Shown piece after piece: positions 40,329 to 48,374 of a DNA stretch of 64,000 nt; the stretch's first letter is position 1; every line of letters begins with the position of its first letter. Source of the stretch: Aequorivita sp. H23M31 (lineage in GTDB: Bacteria; Bacteroidota; Bacteroidia; Flavobacteriales; Flavobacteriaceae); contig NZ_CP034951.1 in NCBI RefSeq assembly GCF_004022485.1, forward strand, positions 496,001 through 560,000, written 5' to 3'. The notes under the pieces are model-generated. The model saw only the letters and a program-made list of their open reading frames with translations, had not been told where the DNA came from and did not search any database. The position numbers and the translations under genes were made by a program.

Positions 40329-41774
40329 TCAGGAGTCCAAATCAAAAGTTTTGGAAGGATTGTTTTTGGGTTCATAATGGAGCATCCCCTCACCATCGGC
40401 GATAATAGTACAAACCGTAGCATCACCTGTCACGTTAACGACGGTACGGAACATATCCAAAATTCTATCTACCGGAAAAATAATGGCAATCCAAGCCGGA
40501 TTCAGTCCAACGGACTCCAATACTATAATCAACATTACCAAGCCTGCGCTGGGTACCGCTGCCGACCCGATAGAGGCCAAAGTGGCTGTAAGAACAATGG
40601 TTAATTGTTGGCCAAGGGTTAAATCTATCATATGCAGTTGCGCCAGAAAAACTACGGCAACCGCCTGATAAAGACAGGTCCCGTCCATATTCACAGTCGC
40701 CCCAATTGGTAGTACAAAACTGGTAATCTTATTATTTACTCCCAGGTTTTCTTCCACACATTCCATGGTTACGGGAAGAGTTGCAGCACTACTTGAGGTA
40801 GAAAAGGCCAAGGTCTGCGCCGGTGCCAATGCTTTGAAAAATCCACGGTAAGGAATTTTTGTTCGGAATATTTTTATAAGTAAAGGATAGACAATAAAAA
40901 TCATTAACATCAAGCCTAAAAATACTGTTAGGGAATACCAGCTCAGCCCTTTAAATATCTCATAGACCTTCCCTATGTCATCCCCTGCCATCCTGCTTAC
41001 GACACCTGCTAAAAGAGCAAAAACGAAGAAGGGTGCCGCCTGCATTACCAAATCAACCATTTTTAGGAAGACCTCCATCGCACTGTCCATAAAATCGGTA
41101 ACGGGTTTCGATTTCTCATTGGGTATCAAAAGCAAACAAATCCCAAAGAATATTCCAAAGAAGATAATCTGGAGCATCAATCCGTTATCGCTCAGGGAAA
41201 AGAAGAAGTTTTCTGGAACTATGTCCACCAAAGGCTGTAAGGGCGTTGTTTCCTTGGTTTTCTCCGCCGTCTTCATTTTTTCTGTGACCGAGGCATCTTT
41301 CAATTCTCCCTTAGAAAGATCTGTAATTTTCTGCGCGCGCTCAAAAAAGGCGGGATCCTGAAGGTAGTTAATCCCATCTTTTATCTGCCGTCCCTCTGAA
41401 GATGCCCAAATTTCATAACTGATTCTGTTATCGATCCTACTCTGTTCATCAATCAATTTTCCAGGTTGAATTACATTTACCAATATTAAGCCTAAACCAA
41501 CTGCAAAGAGGGTTGTGGCCAGATAGGCCAATAATGTTTTCCCTCCCATTCGACCCAAACTCGCGGGATCGCCAATATTTGCCACTCCACTAATAATGGA
41601 AACCAAAACCAAAGGAACAGCTATCAACTTCAAGAGGTTGATAAAGATCGTTCCAAACGGAGCAATCCAATCGATAGTAAATTCGCTCCATCCCAATTTG
41701 CTGGAAAGTAAAGCCCAGATAATCCCTAAAATAAGTCCAATAATTATTTTCCAGTGTAGGGCGAGTTTTTTCAT
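40329..41774 (-). CDS. Dicarboxylate/amino acid:cation symporter (DAACS)
   Basis: An inner-membrane secondary transporter of 481 residues with about eight membrane helices and two re-entrant hairpins. The family signature is intact: AFSTSSSAATLPVTMECVEENLGV (serine-rich hairpin), PIGATVNMDGTCLYQAVAVVFLAQ and IGSAAVPSAGLVMLIIVLESVGL, ending with DMFRTVVNVTGDATVCTIIA. It imports glutamate, aspartate or C4-dicarboxylates with Na+ or H+. An extended hydrophilic loop (about 130-180) between early helices is longer than in GltP. Single gene. Confidence 0.93.
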   Translation of the reverse strand: MKKLALHWKIIIGLILGIIWALLSSKLGWSEFTIDWIAPFGTIFINLLKLIAVPLVLVSIISGVANIGDPASLGRMGGKTLLAYLATTLFAVGLGLILVNVIQPGKLIDEQSRIDNRISYEIWASSEGRQIKDGINYLQDPAFFERAQKITDLSKGELKDASVTEKMKTAEKTKETTPLQPLVDIVPENFFFSLSDNGLMLQIIFFGIFFGICLLLIPNEKSKPVTDFMDSAMEVFLKMVDLVMQAAPFFVFALLAGVVSRMAGDDIGKVYEIFKGLSWYSLTVFLGLMLMIFIVYPLLIKIFRTKIPYRGFFKALAPAQTLAFSTSSSAATLPVTMECVEENLGVNNKITSFVLPIGATVNMDGTCLYQAVAVVFLAQLHMIDLTLGQQLTIVLTATLASIGSAAVPSAGLVMLIIVLESVGLNPAWIAIIFPVDRILDMFRTVVNVTGDATVCTIIADGEGMLHYEPKNNPSKTFDLDS

Positions 41775-41828
41775 TTAAATAGATGTAAGATTATAGACTT
41801 GAAATTTTAAATATGAGACGTGAGAAAT

Positions 41829-42908
41829 TTAGCTTCCGTTATTTTTTATAGATGATATTTTATTCAATAACCAGAAATCTGCCAAAACGAGTGCGGCCAT
41901 GGCTTCCACAATTGGCACAGCTCTTGGGACTACGCAAGGGTCGTGACGGCCTTTCCCTTCGGCTATGGCATTATTCCCTTCGGAATCAATAGTTTTCTGA
42001 TTTTGCATTATAGTTGCAACGGGTTTAAAAGCTACGCGAAAATATATGTCCATACCATTACTTATCCCACCTTGGATGCCACCGCTTAAATTGGTTTTTG
42101 TTGTTCCATCAGTATTAAATATGTCATTATGATCGCTGCCCTTCATCTGAGAACCACAGAATCCACTACCATATTCAAAACCCTTTACGGCATTGATTGA
42201 GAGCATAGCCTTACCCAATTCTGAGTGTAACTTATTAAAAACAGGCTCTCCCAAACCAATGGGAACATTCTGAAGAACACAGGTAATTGTTCCCCCAACA
42301 GTATCCCCTTGTTTGCGGATTTCTTTGATGTGCTCTTCCATTCTTTGGGCCGTGGCCTCATCTGGGCATCGCACAATATTGCCTTCGATTTTTGAAAAAT
42401 CCAATTGTTGATAGGGCTTATCGATAAAAATTGTTCCTACGGAAGAGACGAAAGCATTGATTTGGATTTCCGGAATAAGTTGTTTTGCAATAGCGCCCGC
42501 TACTACCCTACACGCTGTTTCTCGTGCGGAAGAACGGCCACCTCCACGATAATCACGAATACCATATTTTTTTTCATAGGTAAAATCGGCGTGTGAAGGA
42601 CGAAAAATATCCCTTATATGACTGTAATCCTTACTTTTTTGATCGGTATTTTCAATGAGGAAGCCAATCGGGGTGCCAGTCGTTTTTCCTTCAAATATTC
42701 CTGAGAGAAACTTTACTTCGTCTTCCTCCTTTCGTTGGGTTACGATGGCGGATTGCCCGGGTTTCCTTCGTTGCATTTCTGCATTAATCGCTTCAAAATC
42801 TAAGGAAAGTCCCGCGGGGCAGCCATCTATAATCCCGCCAATGGCTTCACCGTGTGATTCGCCAAACGTGGTAAGGGTAAAAATTTTTCCAAAGGAATTT
42901 CCAGCCAT
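41829..42908 (-). CDS. aroC: Chorismate synthase
   Basis: The last enzyme of the shikimate pathway, converting 5-enolpyruvylshikimate 3-phosphate to chorismate with reduced FMN. 359 residues. Conserved blocks: [19 protein letters not shown] at the N-terminus, [29 protein letters not shown] and [16 protein letters not shown], with C-terminal [17 protein letters not shown]. All substrate-binding arginines in those blocks are present. Monocistronic; a minisatellite lies just upstream. Confidence 0.96.
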   Translation of the reverse strand: MAGNSFGKIFTLTTFGESHGEAIGGIIDGCPAGLSLDFEAINAEMQRRKPGQSAIVTQRKEEDEVKFLSGIFEGKTTGTPIGFLIENTDQKSKDYSHIRDIFRPSHADFTYEKKYGIRDYRGGGRSSARETACRVVAGAIAKQLIPEIQINAFVSSVGTIFIDKPYQQLDFSKIEGNIVRCPDEATAQRMEEHIKEIRKQGDTVGGTITCVLQNVPIGLGEPVFNKLHSELGKAMLSINAVKGFEYGSGFCGSQMKGSDHNDIFNTDGTTKTNLSGGIQGGISNGMDIYFRVAFKPVATIMQNQKTIDSEGNNAIAEGKGRHDPCVVPRAVPIVEAMAALVLADFWLLNKISSIKNNGS

Positions 42909-43307
42909 AAAGTGGTTTTCAACAAATGTAAACTTTCAGAAGGAATTATTCAAAAATGATTTTTTTTTAAAAGGACTTAAGGGAAACAAGACGTTGCAAC
43001 CACAGCCTGTCCCGATTTGTCATCGGGAACTTTTTGACTCACGACTTTTTGAGTCACGACTTTTTGAATCACGACTTTTTGAGTCACGACGATTTGAATC
43101 ACGACGGTTTAAGTCACAGCTTGTTCCGATTTTTCATCGGGAACTTTTGGAAACAGCATAAATGCTGTAAAATTTGAAAAATAACTTCTATTAATCGATA
43201 TCCTGTCGAGGGTCGTGTCGCGTCCGCCTGCCGCTATAGCTTCAGCGGAGAAGCAAGCGGTGGTGGTTCCAAACGTAAATTACAAACATTTTGTAATTCA
43301 AAACTAG
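42909..43307. other. Gene-free interval holding a minisatellite
   Basis: About 400 bases between aroC and the FAD/Fe-S gene. It holds the 15-bp array described separately, flanking 30-bp direct repeats, and a GC-richer stretch (43210-43270) with CCGCTATAGC/TTCAGCGGAG character. The open frame running through it in the + direction codes only for repeated Ser-Arg-Leu/Phe-Glu units and is not a credible gene. Confidence 0.6.
43001..43144. repeat. 15-bp minisatellite flanked by 30-bp direct repeats
   Basis: Six contiguous 15-bp units (43031-43120) of consensus TTTTTGAGTCACGAC with a few substitutions. They are bracketed by 30-bp direct repeats at 43001-43030 and 43115-43144 (27 of 30 identical), each able to fold as CCCGAT/ATCGGG. 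The last unit merges into the right flank. No spacers, so not CRISPR. A related motif recurs near 48.2 kb. Confidence 0.9.
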
Positions 43308-46238
43308 CTAAATGAGTGCATTTTTCAGAATAGTTACCGGATGCAGAGCACGTCTTCCCGTACCATCCAGAATTTGATGTCTGCAACTCGTTCCATTGGT
43401 AGAAATTACCGTGTCAATGGGAGTTTTTCGGACTGTCGGAAAAAGCTTTAATTCTCCTATTTTCATACTTACTTCATAATGATCCTTTTCATAACCAAAA
43501 CTTCCCGCCATTCCGCAGCAACCAGAGGGAATAATAGTGGGTTTGTAGTTCTTGGGAAGGTTCAAGATATCGAAAGTTACCTTTTGATTGCTTTGAGATT
43601 TTTGATGGCAATGGGAATGAATTTTAATAATTTTTTCTTCTGAAGTGAATTGTTCGGAAGTTATATTTCCTTTTTCAGTTTCCTTTGCCAAAAATTCCTC
43701 TATCAAAAATGTGTGTTTCGAAATGTTTTCTGCGGAAGTTTTATCATCTGCCAATCTCAGATATTCATCGCGAAAGGAAAGGATTGTAGAAGGTTCAATT
43801 CCTACAAGCGGAACTTTTTTGGAAATTTTATCTTTTAGGAAAAGTATATTTTTATCGACTTCAACTTTCGCTTCATCCAAAAATCCTTTGGAAAAGAGCG
43901 CTCTACCGCTATCTAACGTATCAATCACATTTACCTGATATCCCAACTTCATCAAAAGTAAATAGCAATCTAAGGCAATTTCGGAATCAAGGTAATTGCT
44001 GAATTCATCTACGAACAGCCATAACTCTCCCTTTATCTCATTTTGGTTATGATATCTAGCTACAAAATCCTGTTTTTTACTTTTAAAAATATTTGTAAAA
44101 CTCTTTTCTGAAACTTTAGGCAAGGAGCGATTTTGGTGCACACCACTAATGTTTTTTATCATTTTTGAGGTGAAAGAATTGGAAAAAAACCAATTTGACA
44201 CCTTCGGAAATCGGGAAGCAATTTTGTTGAGCTTAGTGCTTTTTGCAAACAATTTATTTGAAAGTGTGGCTCCATGAACTTTGTGATATTGATATAAAAA
44301 TTCAGCCTTGGCGATACTGATATCCACATTACTTGGGCATTCACTGGCGCAGGCCTTACAACTTATACAAAGGTCCATTACCTCTCTCAATTCTTCTGAA
44401 TCGAATTTATTAATGGCATCGTTATTCGTTAAAACCTCCCGCAACATATTTGCTCTTGCCCGCGTGGTATCCTTTTCATTTTTTGTAGCCTGATAACTTG
44501 GGCACATTGCTCCCCCTGCATCTTCATTTTTTCTACAGTCGCCACTACCATTGCAGTTTTCGGCAAGCCGTAATATGCCTTGATAATCGGTAAAGTCCAT
44601 CAAGGTTTCTATTTCTGGTTCGGTTCTATTTGTTTTATAGCGAAAGGATTCATCCATTTTGAACGCGTTCACTATTTTTCCCGGATTGAAAATATTCTGG
44701 GGATCGAAAACCGTCTTGATTCGCCTCAAGAGCTCGTAGTTATTCGCACCAATCATCAGAGGAATAAATTCTGCTCTTACTATTCCGTCTCCATGTTCTC
44801 CTGAAAAAGAGCCTTTGTATTTTTTGCAGAGTAATGCTACTTCATAAGTGATTTTTCGAAAATACTCAACATCCGAACCCAGCTTTAAATTTAGAATAGG
44901 ACGGAGATGCAGCTCCCCTGCTCCGGCGTGTGCATAATAGACCGCCTGTTGTTTAAACTTTGCCATCAAGGCTTCAAACTCTTTGATATATGAAGGTAGA
45001 TCCTCCAAGGCTACGGCCGTATCTTCAATACAAGCCACAGCTTTTCTGTCTCCAACAATATTTCCCAATAACCCTAGTCCCGCTTTTCGAAGCTCCAGGG
45101 CCATTTCGGTTTCTTTACCCTTTAAGACAGGATTGCAATAGCTAAGATTTGATTGTTTTAAAGATTCCAACAATGCATTGGTTTGTTCTTGTAAATCTTC
45201 TTCAGAATCATTCTTTAATTCAAGCAATAAAATCGCTTTGGGATTCCCATTTACAAAGAAGCGGTAATCTTGATAGGTTTTATTGTACCTGGTACAATCC
45301 AAAATTACGTTGTCCATCATTTCGCAGGTGTGGAGTGGATGTTGCATGGCCACTCCCACATCGTTCAGGCAGTTATCCAAGGATGTATAATGTGTTGCCA
45401 CCATTGCAGTAAATTTTGGGGGCAAATCATCCAATTGCAGCGTAATTTCAGTTGTAAACGCCAAGGTACCCTCACTTCCGCAGAGCAGTTTGCAAAGGTT
45501 TATTTCTTCATCAGAATTTTCAAACAACGAGGTATTTAGTAGGGCATCCACCGCATAACCTGTATTTCGCCTATGGATTTGGGGTTTCGGAAATTCCTCT
45601 TTTATTTCCTTTTGTTTTTCAGGTGAGTTTAATTCCTCATAAATAGTTTTATAAATTTCTCCTTCAAGGGAATTCAAAAGTGTTTTCTGGAGAAATTCTT
45701 CTTTGGATTTTTTTTCGAATACGACCTCCTCTCCATTAGAAAGAAGAGTTTTCAATTTTAAAACCTTATCTCTCGTCACACCATATTGAATAGATGTTGT
45801 CCCACTACTGTTATTTCCTACCATTCCTCCTAAAGTACATCGGTTACTGGTAGATGTATTGGGGCCAAAAAACAAACCAAAGGATTTTAAAACCTTATTA
45901 AGTTCATCCCGAACTACCCCAGGTTGAACGGTAACGGTTTTTTCATGAACATCAACGGAAAGAATCTTGACAAGGTGTTTTGAGATATCCACTACTATTC
46001 CGTTCCCGACACATTGGCCAGCTAATGAAGTTCCCGCGGCGCGAGGTATGAGAGATGTATTGTTGGCTTCTGCAAATGAAATAAGCTGCCGGAGACCGCG
46101 TTCATTTTTCGGATAGGCTACGGCAATGGGGATTTTTCTATATACGGAAGCATCCGTTGCATACAATGAAGTATGCAGCGAATCGATATAAAATTCACCG
46201 TTGAATATTTTTTTAAAATCCTGAAATTTCTTTTCCAT
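43308..46238 (-). CDS. FAD- and Fe-S-containing oxidoreductase (D-lactate dehydrogenase-like, GlcD-GlpC fusion)
   Basis: A 976-residue fusion. The N-terminal FAD PCMH domain (about 20-230) has PRAAGTSLAGQCVGNGIVVDISKHL and GGMVGNNSSGTTSIQYG. A FAD-oxidase C domain (to about 510) includes HAGAGELHLRPIL and SGEHGDGIVRAEF. Then a cluster domain with CNGSGDCRKNEDAGG and CISCKACASECPSNVDI (about 630) for a 4Fe-4S centre, and a C-terminal CCG-type domain (HCHQKS, SGCCGMAGSFG). This layout is that of quinone-linked D-lactate dehydrogenases such as YdiJ/Dld-II. It likely feeds electrons from D-2-hydroxyacids to the respiratory chain. Substrate inferred. Confidence 0.91.
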   Translation of the reverse strand: MEKKFQDFKKIFNGEFYIDSLHTSLYATDASVYRKIPIAVAYPKNERGLRQLISFAEANNTSLIPRAAGTSLAGQCVGNGIVVDISKHLVKILSVDVHEKTVTVQPGVVRDELNKVLKSFGLFFGPNTSTSNRCTLGGMVGNNSSGTTSIQYGVTRDKVLKLKTLLSNGEEVVFEKKSKEEFLQKTLLNSLEGEIYKTIYEELNSPEKQKEIKEEFPKPQIHRRNTGYAVDALLNTSLFENSDEEINLCKLLCGSEGTLAFTTEITLQLDDLPPKFTAMVATHYTSLDNCLNDVGVAMQHPLHTCEMMDNVILDCTRYNKTYQDYRFFVNGNPKAILLLELKNDSEEDLQEQTNALLESLKQSNLSYCNPVLKGKETEMALELRKAGLGLLGNIVGDRKAVACIEDTAVALEDLPSYIKEFEALMAKFKQQAVYYAHAGAGELHLRPILNLKLGSDVEYFRKITYEVALLCKKYKGSFSGEHGDGIVRAEFIPLMIGANNYELLRRIKTVFDPQNIFNPGKIVNAFKMDESFRYKTNRTEPEIETLMDFTDYQGILRLAENCNGSGDCRKNEDAGGAMCPSYQATKNEKDTTRARANMLREVLTNNDAINKFDSEELREVMDLCISCKACASECPSNVDISIAKAEFLYQYHKVHGATLSNKLFAKSTKLNKIASRFPKVSNWFFSNSFTSKMIKNISGVHQNRSLPKVSEKSFTNIFKSKKQDFVARYHNQNEIKGELWLFVDEFSNYLDSEIALDCYLLLMKLGYQVNVIDTLDSGRALFSKGFLDEAKVEVDKNILFLKDKISKKVPLVGIEPSTILSFRDEYLRLADDKTSAENISKHTFLIEEFLAKETEKGNITSEQFTSEEKIIKIHSHCHQKSQSNQKVTFDILNLPKNYKPTIIPSGCCGMAGSFGYEKDHYEVSMKIGELKLFPTVRKTPIDTVISTNGTSCRHQILDGTGRRALHPVTILKNALI

Positions 46239-46312
46239 TTTCTAACTGTAAAGTTAGAAATTAGTTAACAAACAATTGTAAAATCAGATGAAAGGATTAG
46301 CAGTGCGTTAAC

Positions 46313-46342
46313 TTTTGAACACTTGCATTACAAGTAACTTTG
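46313..46342 (+). promoter_or_regulatory. Predicted promoter of the barrel gene
   Basis: TTTTG at 46313-46317 and TAACTTTG at 46335-46342 with a 17-base spacer fit the Bacteroidota consensus; the start codon at 46367 follows 24 bases later. Confidence 0.68.
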
Positions 46343-46366
46343 CTCCCAATAACTAAAACTAAAAAT

Positions 46367-46846
46367 ATGAAAAAGTACATTTTTTTAATTCTCGTAGTCG
46401 TAGCTTTCGGATATGAAGGAACCGCTCAAGAAATTTCGAAGAACGCAATAGGATTAAGATTGGGAGATAATGATGGATTCGGTCCAGAAATCAACTATCA
46501 GCGACATGTTGGTGATAACAATCGCCTTGAGTTCGGGTTTTCTTGGCACAATTACAAACACAGCGATGGAATAAAATTAACAGGTATTTACCAATGGCTT
46601 TGGAACATCGATGGTGGATTCAATTGGTACGCTGGACCAGGTGCGGGATTAGGGATGGTTAGTTATGATAAAAGATATTACGACGGTGGATCTGACACTT
46701 ACGCCTTTATAACAGGTACAGTAGGTATTGAGTATAATTTTGATATTCCACTTATGTTATCTCTTGATGCAAGACCCCAGTTCAACCTGGGTTACAACGA
46801 TGACCTAGGTTTTGATGTAGGTCTCGGAATTCGATATCAATTCTAA
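46367..46846 (+). CDS. Small outer-membrane beta-barrel protein
   Basis: A 159-residue protein with signal MKKYIFLILVVVAFGYEGTAQ and a beta-barrel pattern of alternating strands: IGLRLGDNDGFGPEINYQRHV, LEFGFSWHNYKH, FNWYAGPGAGLGMVSYD, and the terminal LGFDVGLGIRYQF, whose C-terminal aromatic residue is the BAM recognition signal. Probably an eight-stranded barrel related to the OmpA/opacity-type family. The ATG at 46367 is chosen since the upstream extension precedes the signal and overlaps the promoter box. Confidence 0.85.
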   Translation: MKKYIFLILVVVAFGYEGTAQEISKNAIGLRLGDNDGFGPEINYQRHVGDNNRLEFGFSWHNYKHSDGIKLTGIYQWLWNIDGGFNWYAGPGAGLGMVSYDKRYYDGGSDTYAFITGTVGIEYNFDIPLMLSLDARPQFNLGYNDDLGFDVGLGIRYQF

Positions 46847-46868
46847 AAGTAATTAAATATTCTATATT

Positions 46869-46902
46869 AAAAATGTCCGACGTATCGGACATTTTTTTGT
46901 AA
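46869..46902 (+). terminator. Terminator of the barrel gene
   Basis: A perfect 12-bp stem (46869-46880 with 46885-46896), CGTA loop, and T run. Confidence 0.92.
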
Positions 46903-46984
46903 TCTAAAGTTCCTAATAGCTAAGCTGAAACTTTTAAATTATAAATATTTAAAATTTAGAAGCAAACTCCTAATTTATACCTAT

Positions 46985-48139
46985 TTAAATAATTTTATCT
47001 ACAGAAGTACATGCTTCATTTTTGATTGCCATCTGGTATAATTTTTCATACATAGGGACTATCTTCTTAGTGTCAAAAACCATCGCAGATTCAATAGCTT
47101 GCTTTTTGAACCGTAGCAAACTTTCCTCAGAGTTTAAAATTTTAATGGCATTTTCGGCCATTTCCTCTACATTCCCCACTTCACTTAGATAACCGCTGAC
47201 TCCTTGAATATTTACTTCGGGCAAACCTCCTGTGTTACTCGAAATAACTGGAACTCCGCAGGCCATGGCTTCCAATGCGGCTAACCCGAAACTCTCCTTT
47301 TCCGAAGGAAGGATAAAGAGGTCCGTATAGCACAAAATCTTGTCAACTTCGTTGCTGTTGCCCAAAAAGCGCACTTTTTCCTCAATTCCTTTTTTCTCAC
47401 ATAACTTTTCACATTTTAAACGCTCAGGACCGTCACCTACAATTATTAATCGAGAAGGAATTTTTTTCTGGATACGATCGAAAATTTCGATTACATCCTT
47501 TACCCGTTTCACGGGACGAAGATTACTCACATGCGTAATAATACGCTCGTCCGGAGATGCCATAAGGTTTCGCTGGCAATTGCTTACTGAGCTGATCTTT
47601 TTTGGGATATCAATAAAATTCGGCACAACGTATATTTCTTTACGAATATCGAAAAGCCTTAAGGTATCATCTTTTAGACTTTGTGATACAGAAGTAACCA
47701 CATCACTATTGTTAATACTAAAAGTAACTGCAGGTTTATAATAAGGATGGTTTCCTACAAGAGTAATATCTGTTCCATGAAGAGTTGTCACCATGGGAAT
47801 AAAAATGTTTTCTTCCGCCAACATTTTTTTTGCCATATAGCCCGCATAAGCATGTGGGATAGCATAATGAACGTGAAGTAATTCTATTTTGTGAAGTTTT
47901 ACCATATCCACCAATTTACTGGAAAGAGCCAGTTCATACGGCTGAAAATGGAAAAGAGGATATATTGGAACTGTAACCTCATGGAAGTGGATGTTCTTGG
48001 AAAGAAGTTCCAAGCGAACAGGTTGTTTATAGGTTATAAAATGGATTTCGTGACCGTGTTCTGCCAATGCCAGACCTAATTCAGTTGCCACTACTCCACT
48101 CCCACCGAAAGTTGGATAACACACTATTGCTATTTTCAT
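46985..48139 (-). CDS. bshA: Bacillithiol glycosyltransferase BshA
   Basis: N-acetyl-alpha-D-glucosaminyl L-malate synthase, the first step of bacillithiol synthesis: transfers GlcNAc from UDP-GlcNAc to L-malate. A GT4 retaining glycosyltransferase of 384 residues. Hallmarks: KIAIVCYPTFGGSGVVATELGLALAEHGHEIHFIT at the N-terminus, HVHYAIPHAYAGYMAK, TLHGTDITLVG, HVSNLRPVKRVKDVIE and the donor-binding ESFGLAALEAMACGVPVISSNTGGLPEV. Together with bshB1 at 4.0 kb this supports bacillithiol production. Repeated ACGAC-containing DNA lies upstream. Confidence 0.95.
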   Translation of the reverse strand: MKIAIVCYPTFGGSGVVATELGLALAEHGHEIHFITYKQPVRLELLSKNIHFHEVTVPIYPLFHFQPYELALSSKLVDMVKLHKIELLHVHYAIPHAYAGYMAKKMLAEENIFIPMVTTLHGTDITLVGNHPYYKPAVTFSINNSDVVTSVSQSLKDDTLRLFDIRKEIYVVPNFIDIPKKISSVSNCQRNLMASPDERIITHVSNLRPVKRVKDVIEIFDRIQKKIPSRLIIVGDGPERLKCEKLCEKKGIEEKVRFLGNSNEVDKILCYTDLFILPSEKESFGLAALEAMACGVPVISSNTGGLPEVNIQGVSGYLSEVGNVEEMAENAIKILNSEESLLRFKKQAIESAMVFDTKKIVPMYEKLYQMAIKNEACTSVDKII

Positions 48140-48179
48140 ACTTTTTCCCGAATGGGCGATTTTGTTATAATTTTAGACG

Positions 48180-48360
48180 TTTTGAAACACGACAACGGCA
48201 CATAAGTGCTTTTGAAACACGACCGCTGCACGAAAAACAACAAAAATTTTGTTCATTATTTCGCTCTATCCCGTTTTGTTGTTTCCTTCTGTCGTGATTC
48301 CCTTCAGTCAAGATTCGTAGTTCTCTCAAGTCGTGGTGCCTTTCCGTCGTGCTACCTTCC
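48180..48360. repeat. Degenerate ACGAC/GTCGT-containing repeats
   Basis: Two direct copies of TTTTGAAACACGAC (48180-48193 and 48210-48223, 30-bp spacing), followed by several opposite-orientation variants containing GTCGTG near 48291, 48332 and 48349. The core resembles the 15-bp unit of the minisatellite near 43.05 kb. No gene is present. Confidence 0.6.
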
Positions 48361-48374
48361 CATAGTGATGCCCT

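Noticed and set aside
43031..43120. Possible CRISPR array
   Set aside because: Units are contiguous 15-mers without spacers and no cas genes are present.
42655..43161. Rightward frame of 168 codons ending in ESRLFESRLFESR
   Set aside because: Runs antisense to aroC and then through the 15-bp minisatellite; no plausible product.
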